Of a stretch of 64,000 nucleotides of DNA, positions 9,113 through 17,206 are shown piece by piece. Position 1 is the first letter of the stretch. Every line of letters starts with the position of its first letter. The notes beneath the pieces were generated by a model. It had not been told where the DNA came from. It did not search any database and saw nothing but the letters and a program-made list of their open reading frames with translations. The position numbers and the translations under genes are program-made. Origin of the DNA: CAZRHH01 sp964599885 (GTDB lineage Bacteria > Chloroflexota > Dehalococcoidia > DSTF01 > JACRBR01); assembly GCA_964599885.1 (NCBI GenBank), contig CAZRHH010000003.1, positions 60,096 to 124,095 of the forward strand, given 5' to 3'.

Positions 9113-10657
9113 TCACGGCTTCACGGCGAGATCAGGTCGGAAGTATGCGTCGGGGTAGGAGGAAACCGTGACGTCGTCCTGATGCCCCACGAGAATTCCG
9201 AGATTGACGATGCCGTAGACGGGCAAGAGTTCGCGGGCTCGCTCCCAGAGATCTTGCAGAATCGGAACGCGCGCATCCGCGGTCTCAGCGAGGCGATCCT
9301 GTTCGATGAGCGCTTGAATTTGCTCGTCGCAGATGCGGCCCACGGCCGTGTCACAGGCGAACCAGTCGTAGTAGTACGACGGGTCGGGGAAGTCGAAGTC
9401 ACCGCCGGCCTGCAGGATGATCGCCGGCTTAGTTGCAGGATCGCCGAGGTCCCGGACAAAGTCAGGCGACACGTCTTCAAGGCTTCGGACCAAGATGCGT
9501 GCGTTAATGCCTGCTTCTTGAAATTGCTGCACCACCAATTCGCCGAGTAGGTCAGCGCGAGGGTGCCGCTCCGGATAGACGCCGACGGTGATCTCTTCGC
9601 CGGCATACCCGATCGATTCTAAAAGTCGCGCAGTTTCCGACGGGTCATGGGGATAACTTTCCAATTCGTCGTTGGAGCCGAGAAATGTTGCGGGGGCGTA
9701 CTGACCGCGAGCATCTATGCCCAAGGGATCGTAGAACGCTAAGACCTCATCGATGTCCGTTGCATACGCGACCGCCTGTCGAAATTCGGTTTGAGCGGAC
9801 CACTCATTTCCATTGGTCGTGAAGTGGTAGCTTACGTTCAACACCGGCGCGCCAATCGTGTAGTCGGGGAGAGAGTCGATAACCGCTGCGGGCAGCGCCA
9901 GTGCGATGTCTGCTTCCCCTGACGCGAGTACGGCGGTGCGGGCGTTGTCATCCTCTCTGACCAAATAGGTCACTTCGTCGTAGCGCCCCGGCGTTCCCCA
10001 ATACTCGTCGAAACGAGCCAGCTGCCATCGGAGCCCTCGTTCGATCTCGGTTACTTGATAGGGGCCTGTGCCGATAATCTCAGCGCTTAGTCGGTCGGTA
10101 TCGCTCAGCAGCGCCGGCGCCGGAATGAACACGTATGCAAGTTTCACTGGCAGAGCAGGATCGGGACCGTTCGTTGTGATGAGGAAGTCCGCGCCATCGG
10201 CGGCGACGGACGCAACACTACCCAGATACAGCTCTGCGACCTCTGAACCCACCGATTCATCGAGTATTCGCTCGAATGCGGAGACGGCGACCGCAGTGTC
10301 GAATGCGTCCCCGTTGTGAAATGTCACACCTTCGCGCAGATGAAAGCGCCAGACGGTCTCACTGTCTCGCACCCAACTGTCAGACAGCGCACCGATCGCT
10401 TCCCCATCTGCAGACAATCCAGTGAGACCCTCGTAAGTCCCAAGAAGAACATTGAATCCGAGTCCCGTCGCAAAGAAAGCCGTGATATCGAAGTTCGGTG
10501 GTTCGCCTGCCACGGCTACGGTCAGGCTCGTCTCGCTTTCTCCTTCAGGTTCTGTGGTGTCAGGGTTGTCGTCATCGCCACAAGCGACCGTCCAAACGAG
10601 AATGGACATCAACGTACAAAACGTGGTGAGTTTGACGGCGAGGGAATGAGCGAACAC
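9113..10657 (-). CDS. ABC transporter substrate-binding lipoprotein, family 5 (peptide/nickel/opine type)
   Basis: A 514-residue solute-binding protein. The GTG start at 10657 has an AGGAGG site 5 bp upstream. A signal peptide ends in the lipobox WTVACG, giving a lipoprotein with an acidic DDDNPDTTEPEG linker. The body has family 5 landmarks such as LSDSWVRDSETVWRFHLREG and VTFHNGDAFDTAVAV. It captures the substrate for the permeases encoded divergently from 10807. Family 5 covers oligopeptides, opines, glycosides and nickel; the catabolic genes downstream suggest an organic acid or conjugate rather than a metal. Confidence 0.85.
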   Translation of the reverse strand: MFAHSLAVKLTTFCTLMSILVWTVACGDDDNPDTTEPEGESETSLTVAVAGEPPNFDITAFFATGLGFNVLLGTYEGLTGLSADGEAIGALSDSWVRDSETVWRFHLREGVTFHNGDAFDTAVAVSAFERILDESVGSEVAELYLGSVASVAADGADFLITTNGPDPALPVKLAYVFIPAPALLSDTDRLSAEIIGTGPYQVTEIERGLRWQLARFDEYWGTPGRYDEVTYLVREDDNARTAVLASGEADIALALPAAVIDSLPDYTIGAPVLNVSYHFTTNGNEWSAQTEFRQAVAYATDIDEVLAFYDPLGIDARGQYAPATFLGSNDELESYPHDPSETARLLESIGYAGEEITVGVYPERHPRADLLGELVVQQFQEAGINARILVRSLEDVSPDFVRDLGDPATKPAIILQAGGDFDFPDPSYYYDWFACDTAVGRICDEQIQALIEQDRLAETADARVPILQDLWERARELLPVYGIVNLGILVGHQDDVTVSSYPDAYFRPDLAVKP

Positions 10658-10708
10658 GCGAGCCTCCTAGAGTTCAAAAGAGGGGGAGTCCATCTAAGTT
10701 CGACATTT

Positions 10709-10749
10709 GATATAATATAATTGACAATCCTTTGTCAAGAGGCTAAAGT
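10709..10749. promoter_or_regulatory. Divergent promoter with palindromic operator
   Basis: TTGACAATCCTTTGTCAA at 10721-10738 is a perfect inverted repeat (7-bp arms, 4-bp spacer), and each arm is also a consensus -35 box. For the plus strand, TTGACA at 10721 is followed after 17 bp by TAAAGT (10744-10749). For the minus strand, TTGACA (10738-10733) is followed after 18 bp by TATATC (10714-10709). One dimeric repressor could thus shut off both operons. The GntR protein encoded at 13910 is the obvious candidate. Confidence 0.6.
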
Positions 10750-10806
10750 CGAGTTCGCCGCCGTGGACATTCTGGTCAGTGAATCGAGAGTGCGAATCCA
10801 GAATTG

Positions 10807-11721
10807 ATGATGCAACTCGCGGTCGTGGCGGTGCGATGCGTGTCGACGGTACTGTTCGCCACGATATTGGTCTTTGTGCTTCTCCATACATTTGCGGACC
10901 CCGCACAAATCTCGGCACCCCTATCGGCTGGGGAGGCGTTCATCGAACAACGGCGTGAACTGCTTGGGCTTAATGATCCCTACTACCAGCAGTTTGGGAG
11001 ATACCTCTGGGGCGCGGTGCGTTTGGACTTCGGAGACTCGCTAGTCCAGGGCGAACCGGCTTCTGAACTGGTCCTCCGGCGGCTGCCGCGAACACTCATC
11101 CTCGCCACGAGCGCAATGCTCTTAGCCGTCACAGTTGCGGTGAGCGTCGGGACCGTGGCTGCCTACTACAAGGATGGTCTGCTCGACCGCGTACTGACCA
11201 CGATGACGTTTGGTGCAGCTGCAATTGCCGAGTATTGGTTCGGTCTCATGTTGCTGATCATCTTCGCTGTGGAGCTGCGGTGGCTACCTACCGGGGGCTA
11301 CGGTCCGACTGAGCTGATTCTCCCCGCAGCGACGCTCGCGCTGCGGCCGACGGGTCGAATCTTCCAGATCAGTCGTTCGTCGTTAGTCGAGGCACTCGCG
11401 CAACCGCACATTCAGACGGCGCGCAGCAAGGGACTGCCAGAAAGTCGCGTGGTGATGCGGCATGCCCTCCGCAACGCCGCAATCCCTATGGTGAGTCTTA
11501 CCGGATTCGAATACGCGCGCTTGCTCGTGGGCTCGACGGTTATTGTCGAAGTCATCTTTGCTTGGCCTGGCGTGGGCACTCTTGTGATTGACGCGCTGCG
11601 ATCCCATGACCTGCCGGTGGTGGAAGCAACGGTCGTCATCATGGCGATCCTCATTGCCGGGATCAACGGAACTGTGGATCTACTCTATTCAGCGCTCGAC
11701 CCAAGGCTGCGTGAGCGATGA
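10807..11721 (+). CDS. ABC transporter permease, DppB/OppB family
   Basis: An inner-membrane permease of 304 residues (two adjacent ATG codons; the first is at 10807). The N-terminal helix is followed by LLGLNDPYYQQFGRYLWGAVRLDFGDS, typical of DppB. The cytoplasmic EAA loop reads LPESRVVMRHALRNAAIPMV. There are about six membrane segments. It pairs with the DppC-like gene through an ATGA overlap and imports the ligand bound by the lipoprotein encoded at 9113-10657. No ATPase subunit follows, so this importer must borrow ATPases encoded elsewhere. Confidence 0.85.
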   Translation: MMQLAVVAVRCVSTVLFATILVFVLLHTFADPAQISAPLSAGEAFIEQRRELLGLNDPYYQQFGRYLWGAVRLDFGDSLVQGEPASELVLRRLPRTLILATSAMLLAVTVAVSVGTVAAYYKDGLLDRVLTTMTFGAAAIAEYWFGLMLLIIFAVELRWLPTGGYGPTELILPAATLALRPTGRIFQISRSSLVEALAQPHIQTARSKGLPESRVVMRHALRNAAIPMVSLTGFEYARLLVGSTVIVEVIFAWPGVGTLVIDALRSHDLPVVEATVVIMAILIAGINGTVDLLYSALDPRLRER

Positions 11722-12593
11722 TTGCGACTCCAGCCGCAGACGGAAAACGGTGGATCCATCTGGGCGTGACGATCCGAGGCTTCGGTCGCGATCCTCTATT
11801 GGTGTGGGCCGCGGTCATGCTGGTCTTCATTCTTGCGGTTGAACTAGTGGATGTCCTTGTAGGGACGTTTGACAGCACGAGCCAGGACATCTCCGTTGGA
11901 CTGACGGAACCCGTGTGGGCCGGCGGCAGTTGGGAGCACCCCTTCGGCACCGACGAACTCGGGCGCGACCTCCTTGCGCGGATCGTAAGGGGACTGAGAA
12001 CGTCTGTCTTGATCGCGGTGGCAGCGGGAACAATGGCCAGTATCGTCGGCACGACGATGGGAATACTCTCCGGCTACATGCGCAACTGGCTCGCCGTCGC
12101 CCTTCGTACCGTTGTCGATGTCCAGATGAGTTTCCCCGGCCTGTTGCTGCTGCTCACCATCTTGTTTGCTTTCGGACGCGACGTATCGGTGATCATCGTG
12201 GCACTAGCCGCTACTCATTGGACGGTCTTCGCTCGTGTCATTGGAGCGGGCACGATGTCCACCGCGCGCGAGCAGTACGTTCAGGCGGCTACATGTCTCG
12301 GCGCCAGTCACACCCGGATCGTCCTACGGCATGTGCTACCTAATCAACTGCCGATTCTCGTGCCGTTAATTGGGTTGGAGATAGCGACGCTGTTACTGGC
12401 GGAGGGGGCGATTAGCTATCTCGGGTTGGGGATCGTGCCTCCACAAATCAGCTTAGGGGCATTGCTCGCACAAGGTAGCCAATACATGTTTCTGTCCTAT
12501 TGGCCCACCGCAATCCCCGGCCTGACGCTGGCGTTGCTCGTGCTCCTGGTTAATACGGTCGCAACGCGCTTACGTGACCACTTGCAGCGATAG
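11718..12593 (+). CDS. ABC transporter permease, DppC/OppC family
   Basis: A 291-residue permease with the DppC hallmark HPFGTDELGRDLLARIVRGLRTS after the first helix and the EAA loop CLGASHTRIVLRHVLPNQLP. It overlaps the DppB-like gene by 4 bp (ATGA). It forms the heterodimeric membrane channel with that protein. The next gene in the operon is an MFS carrier rather than the expected DppD/DppF ATPases. Confidence 0.85.
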   Translation: MIATPAADGKRWIHLGVTIRGFGRDPLLVWAAVMLVFILAVELVDVLVGTFDSTSQDISVGLTEPVWAGGSWEHPFGTDELGRDLLARIVRGLRTSVLIAVAAGTMASIVGTTMGILSGYMRNWLAVALRTVVDVQMSFPGLLLLLTILFAFGRDVSVIIVALAATHWTVFARVIGAGTMSTAREQYVQAATCLGASHTRIVLRHVLPNQLPILVPLIGLEIATLLLAEGAISYLGLGIVPPQISLGALLAQGSQYMFLSYWPTAIPGLTLALLVLLVNTVATRLRDHLQR

Positions 12594-13902
12594 ATCGATA
12601 TCCAGTGAAAGCGACAAATTGACTAGGGGCACGATCACAGCAGATCTCGCCAGACATACCGGATCCCAATCCTCGCTTGTCGGCGTTCTTTGGGGCGTCG
12701 GTCTCATCAGCTTCGCCGTGCCGATGTACGGTTACGGCGTGGCGATCACGCATGTGCAGTCGGCAACCGGTTGGTCTCGGACTGGACTATCGTTTGGCGC
12801 CACCCTTCTCACGTTGAGCTTCGTGCTGACCCCGGCGATCGGTTTTCTTGTCCTTCGCGTCGGTCCCAGACGGACGCTCCTGATTGGTAGCGCCCTGGCT
12901 GCTGCAGGTGGTCTCATCGCGGCCACGGCTTCGTCCTTGTGGATATTCATTCTGGGCGCGGGACTCATGAGCGGGGTCGCCTGTATTTGCTCAGGCAACG
13001 TGCCATCGATGACGATGGTGCTCAAGTGGTTCCCGACCAGTCCCACGCGTGCGATGGGTGTAGTGACCAGCGCGGGCGGGGCGGCGGGTGTGCTGGGCCC
13101 ACCGCTCGCGGCGTGGTTCCTCGCAGTTGGCTCAAGCTGGCGTACGATGTGGCTGGTGCACAGCGGACTCGCCATCGTCGGCGGCGTAACGGTTTGGCTG
13201 CTGACGAGTGACACGCCTAACGGCAAGCAAAACTCGAACGTAGACGCCGGCGCGAAGTCGCCGAGAATTAATGATGAACGTTCTCAATCGTTTCTCCGTG
13301 TCATGTGGGAGCCATTGAAGATGCCTGCCTTTTGGGCACTCACGTTTGCGGGCTTGTCGGGCACTATGACTTCCTTTGTACTTTTTGCTCACCTTCCCGC
13401 GGCCTTACAGGATGATGGTAGGTCCGCTGCGGAGACCGCCGTGATGATCGCCATCATGTCAGCGGCTAGCGTGGTGACGAGAGCAGGCATCGGATTTCTC
13501 GATATTCCTCTCTCACATAAGATCATCGTAGCTGTTAGTCTATGCGTCTTAGGGGTGGGTGTCGCGATTGCTTGGTTTGGACCGCACCATATGCTCTTTC
13601 TCTATCTTTCGAGCGGCTTGATTGGGATTGCAATGGGCCCTTGGACGCTGTTGCTTTTGATTCAACTCGCCGGCCTGTTTGGATACGACAACTACCCAGT
13701 TGTCGCGGGTACATTCCGAGCGATTGTCATCGGGGCATCATCCGCCGGGCCGGTGGGCGCTGGATTGTTACACGCCGCCTCGGGGTCGTATAACGTCGTT
13801 TTTGGTGCATGTAGCATCATTTGTGCGCTGGGAGCCCTTTCGGCACTCGCCGTGCCGGGGCGGCTCTCATCTGACGCATTCGTGATCGAAGTCGAGCCTT
13901 GA
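12574..13902 (+). CDS. MFS transporter (oxalate/formate antiporter or monocarboxylate type)
   Basis: A 12-helix carrier of up to 442 residues. The helix pair VGVLWGVGLISFAVPMYGYGV and the loop LVLRVGPRRTLLIGS (motif A region between helices 2 and 3) fit MFS monocarboxylate/oxalate-type carriers, and a cytosolic linker near residues 210-240 separates the two halves. The GTG at 12574 overlaps the DppC-like gene by 20 bp; TTG at 12619 is an alternative start. It follows the permeases and precedes the GntR gene by 7 bp, so the cluster has two uptake or exchange routes, possibly one for the substrate and one for a product. Confidence 0.75.
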   Translation: MTTCSDRSISSESDKLTRGTITADLARHTGSQSSLVGVLWGVGLISFAVPMYGYGVAITHVQSATGWSRTGLSFGATLLTLSFVLTPAIGFLVLRVGPRRTLLIGSALAAAGGLIAATASSLWIFILGAGLMSGVACICSGNVPSMTMVLKWFPTSPTRAMGVVTSAGGAAGVLGPPLAAWFLAVGSSWRTMWLVHSGLAIVGGVTVWLLTSDTPNGKQNSNVDAGAKSPRINDERSQSFLRVMWEPLKMPAFWALTFAGLSGTMTSFVLFAHLPAALQDDGRSAAETAVMIAIMSAASVVTRAGIGFLDIPLSHKIIVAVSLCVLGVGVAIAWFGPHHMLFLYLSSGLIGIAMGPWTLLLLIQLAGLFGYDNYPVVAGTFRAIVIGASSAGPVGAGLLHAASGSYNVVFGACSIICALGALSALAVPGRLSSDAFVIEVEP

Positions 13903-13909
13903 GGCAGGA

Positions 13910-14584
13910 ATGAGCGTCCAGAGGTTCAATACAAAGACGGATTGGGTGATTGCGGAGCTTAAGGTCGCAATCAGCAAAGGGCGGGTTGCCCCCGGAACAC
14001 GAATGCGGGTGCAGGAGTGGGCAGAACGCCTGGGTGTAAGTACAACCCCTGTCCGCGAGGCGTTTAAGGCGCTTGAAGGCGAGGGCTATTTGGATAGCCT
14101 TCCTCATCAGGGCGCTCGCGTTACAGCATTTTCAGAGAAGGACTACACCGAGTACTTGCTCGTTCGCTCGGCACTCGACGCGCTTGCCACGCAGTTGACG
14201 GCTGGACGACTCTCAGCGGAAGAGATGTCGATTCTCTGCAAACGTCTCACGGAAATAAACGTTGAGCTTCAGTCCGCGCGTACCGGAGTCAAAGCGCAAC
14301 GGACTGCAGTGGAGTTTCACAAAGTAATCTATGCGTCTGCTGGCTCTGTCCTTCTGTCGAACCTTGTCGAGCCCTTGTGGCGACTGAGCCCCTCCGGGTT
14401 CATCAACCTCTGGGATCGGCAATCTCACGACGAGGTCGTATGCGAACACGACGCGATAATCAACGCGCTAAGAGCGCGTGATGAAGTCTCAGCAGGAGCG
14501 GCGGCTAGGGAGCACCAAGACCGCGCCCTCGGTCGCCTGCGCGAAATTGGATTCAAGGGTGCGGGTAAGTCAACAGAAGAATAG
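13910..14584 (+). CDS. GntR-family regulator, FadR/FCD subfamily
   Basis: A 224-residue regulator. The N-terminal winged helix has GRVAPGTRMRVQEWAERLGV followed by STTPVREAFKALEGEGYL, the diagnostic GntR recognition helix. The C-terminal part (from about residue 80) is an all-helical FCD-type ligand domain with an SALDALATQL opening and conserved histidines (EFHKVIY, REHQDRAL) that bind a metal in this family. It is the last gene of the plus-strand operon and probably binds the palindrome at 10721-10738, controlling both divergent operons. Confidence 0.88.
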   Translation: MSVQRFNTKTDWVIAELKVAISKGRVAPGTRMRVQEWAERLGVSTTPVREAFKALEGEGYLDSLPHQGARVTAFSEKDYTEYLLVRSALDALATQLTAGRLSAEEMSILCKRLTEINVELQSARTGVKAQRTAVEFHKVIYASAGSVLLSNLVEPLWRLSPSGFINLWDRQSHDEVVCEHDAIINALRARDEVSAGAAAREHQDRALGRLREIGFKGAGKSTEE

Positions 14585-14922
14585 AGTCCCCGCAGCGCGC
14601 ACGTCCCTTGCATGCGGATGTGCTTACAACGGACAGCCGACGCCCTGGGCGCGATCGTCCGTTCCCCGGCCATGGAGATCATCGACATGCGCCAAGTAGT
14701 GGACGCTGATTAACCAGAGTTTGGTTGACTTCCATGTCTTTTCCCTAGAGCGTTGCTCCGGACCTCACAAGCGGGCTACCGAAAACAGCGGCAGTTAGGT
14801 GCGCAGCTCTGGTTCATGAAAGGCCCGGTGGGCCGACCCCATCCCCCTCCAAAACCGCCGGGTGAATAGCAACGAGCACAGGCCGCGATCGCGACCTGCT
14901 GCTCTGCGGAAGAGGCTGTTGG
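14585..14922. other. Gene-free stretch between the catabolic cluster and the phage-like module
   Basis: I see no convincing gene. A short open frame ending at TAA 14710-14712 reads like the tail of a protein (PAMEIIDMRQVVDAD) and may be a remnant. A weak AACCA/TGGTT hairpin lies at about 14712-14726. The boundary of acquired DNA probably falls here. Confidence 0.4.
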
Positions 14923-15369
14923 TCAGGCGGTTGTGTGCTGAAGCCCGTGCTTCGTCGCCGCCTTCATCGTCGGAAAGGTCTCGCCGCACGCGCCGCAACC
15001 GTACGCGTCGCCTTTGGTCGCCGCCCTCGCGACCTTCTTCTTGGCAGCCTTCTTGTCCGTGCTCTTGGCCGACCTCGTCGCTGACGCCTTCTTCGTCGAC
15101 TCCTTGGCGCTCGTCTTCGCCTGCGCCTTATCGCCTCTAGCCTTCCGCGGCTTGGGCTCGCTGCCCAGACTCCAGAACCGCCAGCCGTTCACCGCCACTC
15201 CGCCGGTGATCTCCCCGCCCGCCGACGACGGACTGTTGAACTCCTTCCCGTCCGCGAGGCGGTAACGCAAGCCGTCTTTGGTCTTCACGACCTCGCACGT
15301 ATGCTCCTTCCCTTTGTGCCGAGCCTTCAGCACCGTGCCCGCTGATAGATCCCGGTTCTCGACCGGCAT
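14923..15369 (-). CDS. RAMA-domain protein with Lys/Ala-rich linker and C2H2 zinc finger
   Basis: A 148-residue protein. Translation most likely starts at ATG 15369, which has an AAAGGAG site upstream; the frame is open further to 15465. Residues 5-68 form a RAMA-like fold (GTVLKARHKGKEHTCEVV, then EFNSPSSAGGEITGG and NGWRFWSL), a domain associated with adenine-methylase and restriction proteins. Residues 70-120 are a lysine/alanine-rich histone H1-like tail. The C-terminus is a classical C-x2-C-x12-H-x3-H zinc finger (CGACGETFPTMKAATKHGLQ, then H). It probably binds DNA, perhaps modified DNA. It is encoded divergently from the recombinase. Confidence 0.7.
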   Translation of the reverse strand: MPVENRDLSAGTVLKARHKGKEHTCEVVKTKDGLRYRLADGKEFNSPSSAGGEITGGVAVNGWRFWSLGSEPKPRKARGDKAQAKTSAKESTKKASATRSAKSTDKKAAKKKVARAATKGDAYGCGACGETFPTMKAATKHGLQHTTA

Positions 15370-15507
15370 GACGCCGCTCCTTTCGCTCGCCCCTGCCAAA
15401 GGGCTCTCTCGTTGGCGAGCCCATCCATCGCTCTGGGCGCGCCGGAAGTCAACGGCTTTCGCCAACCGTTAACGCTCACAGATGTCGAGGAAGAGGCGCC
15501 TCATCGG

Positions 15508-15549
15508 CTTGACTTGTGCGCGCAGGAGAGCGGTCATGCGGTCATGGAA
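15508..15549. repeat. Imperfect direct repeat, copy 1, at the recombinase start
   Basis: GCTTGACTT, 10 unmatched bases, then GAGAGCGGTCATG and TCATGGA. The same blocks with the same spacing occur at 21375-21416, on the far side of the phage-like module. It overlaps the recombinase start codon, so it could be a recombinase binding site or a duplicated gene end. Confidence 0.5.
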
Positions 15550-16473
15550 ACGAACACATCCGAACGCTCGCTACCCAGGCTGATCGAGCTGTACATTCTG
15601 CGCTGCCGCGTCGAAGGTAAGTCCGAACGCACGGTCTGCGCTTACGGCGAGTCGTTGCGGCGCTTCCTTCGCGCATTGGACGAAGACGGCGTCAGCCACG
15701 ACGCAACGTCGGTGACCTCCGAGCACATCTATGCCTACCTCGGACGCTTCACGGCGCTATCGCTAGATACGCGCCACCGGTATTTCCGCGAGGTGCGCTG
15801 TTTCTACAACTGGCTGGTCGACGCCGGCTACGTGGAGCGCTCGCCCTTCACGGGGCTCCGCAACGTGCGGTTACCGAGCAAGATCGTCCAGCCCTTCCAA
15901 CCGGCCGACGTCAGGCTGTTGCTCGCTGCCTGCGCCAACACCGACATCGGGCTTCGCGACCGCGCGATCGTGATCACCTTCCTCGACACGGGCATCCGTG
16001 TGTCCGAGCTGGCGCAGTTGACGCTCGCCGATCTCGATCTCGACGGATTACGCCTGCGCGTATTGCACGCGAAGGGGAACAAGCAGCGCGTCGTGCCGTT
16101 CTCGGAGACCTGCAGGTTGGAGCTGGGGCGTTTTCTTGAACGGCGCGGCGACGCTGAAGGACCCCTCTTCTGCGCAAGCGATAACCACCTGTGGCTGCGG
16201 CCGCACGTCCCCCTGAAGTCGAACGGCGTAAAGCACCTACTGCGCCGGCTCGGGCGCGTCACCGGGCTCTCCAAGGTTCATGCGCACCGCTTCCGGCATA
16301 CCTTCGCCACGTGGGCCATCGAGCAAGGCGCCCGGGAACTCGATGTGCAGTTGCTACTCGGCCACTCTTCTCCGGACATGGTGCGGCGCTATACGTCGAG
16401 CTACAACGCGGAGCAGGCCGCGCGCCGGCATCACGAGTTCTCGCCCGCGGGTCGCCTCGGCGCCGCCGGATAA
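15544..16473 (+). CDS. Tyrosine recombinase/integrase (XerC/D-like)
   Basis: A 309-residue recombinase from ATG 15544. The N-terminal SAM-like core-binding domain includes YGESLRRFLRALDEDGV. The catalytic domain keeps the active-site residues: Arg in DTGIRVSELAQL, His-x-x-Arg in HAHRFRHTFATW, the second His in LLGHSSPDMVRRY, and a Tyr in RRYTSSYN. The length suits a phage or island integrase that recombines a single att pair. It faces the phage-like genes at 16610-20332. The truncated tRNA-Gly at 21583 is the nearest plausible attachment site. Confidence 0.88.
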   Translation: METNTSERSLPRLIELYILRCRVEGKSERTVCAYGESLRRFLRALDEDGVSHDATSVTSEHIYAYLGRFTALSLDTRHRYFREVRCFYNWLVDAGYVERSPFTGLRNVRLPSKIVQPFQPADVRLLLAACANTDIGLRDRAIVITFLDTGIRVSELAQLTLADLDLDGLRLRVLHAKGNKQRVVPFSETCRLELGRFLERRGDAEGPLFCASDNHLWLRPHVPLKSNGVKHLLRRLGRVTGLSKVHAHRFRHTFATWAIEQGARELDVQLLLGHSSPDMVRRYTSSYNAEQAARRHHEFSPAGRLGAAG

Positions 16474-16609
16474 CCCCGGTTCATCACCTGCGTTCTGCGT
16501 CTGCGCCAGCAAGTCAGCAATTCGACGCAGACGACGGCGCCGGCAAGGTGAGTTCTACGTCTCCGGACGCCTCGATCGCAAACTGATGCAGTTGGACGTT
16601 GGGCGTAAT

Positions 16610-17206
16610 CTAGAAACTACGGATGGTAAGGATCCGTCCGCCGCGATCGGACTGACCGGCGAGCAAACAGTAGGTCTCGGCGTGCGCATAGTGGTCCGCC
16701 TTCCGCCCGTTGATGTAGCGGCTCACCCAGTCCCCTCGAGCGTTCTCGTCCAAGACACGCGTGAGCGCCATCATCTCGCGATAGTACTCGCCAAACCCGT
16801 CGCGCACGCGACCACCGAGGCGCCGTGCATCGCGCGGTAGCTCGGCCTTCCCGTCGTGAAAGCGCTGGAACATCGCCTCAAGCGCGAGCGTGCGGTTGAC
16901 ATGCACGATGCGCACGCCGGCCGCGTCGGCGCGTTCCCACGCATGGTCGCCGTGTTCGTGATCATAGTAGGAGAGGCACACCGAGGAACGCCGGCGAGCG
17001 AACTCTCGCGCCCCATGCCCCTCTGGCAGCGCGTCGATGACACTGCGCCGGACACCGTACCGTCCGATGAGGTCATCCAGATCCGAGAAGTGCTCGACTT
17101 CGCCGATGAATAGTGCCCGGGTCCGTCCTTCTCCGTCGGCATGACTCCGAACGACGACGTGCAGATGGGTTCCGACGTCCACGCCCATATCGGCTCCGAT
17201 GTTCAT
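16610..17206 (-). CDS. Terminase large subunit, C-terminal nuclease part
   Basis: A 198-residue protein that begins MNIGADMGVDVGTHLHVVV, the first acidic strand of an RNase H-like terminase nuclease, with a further acidic motif in RRSVIDALPEG. In GpA-like terminases this domain follows directly on the ATPase in one chain. Here it is a separate frame whose ATG overlaps the ATPase stop by 4 bp (17203-17206), with GGAGG 5 bp upstream. It is either a genuine split terminase or the result of an old frameshift. Confidence 0.65.
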   Translation of the reverse strand: MNIGADMGVDVGTHLHVVVRSHADGEGRTRALFIGEVEHFSDLDDLIGRYGVRRSVIDALPEGHGAREFARRRSSVCLSYYDHEHGDHAWERADAAGVRIVHVNRTLALEAMFQRFHDGKAELPRDARRLGGRVRDGFGEYYREMMALTRVLDENARGDWVSRYINGRKADHYAHAETYCLLAGQSDRGGRILTIRSF

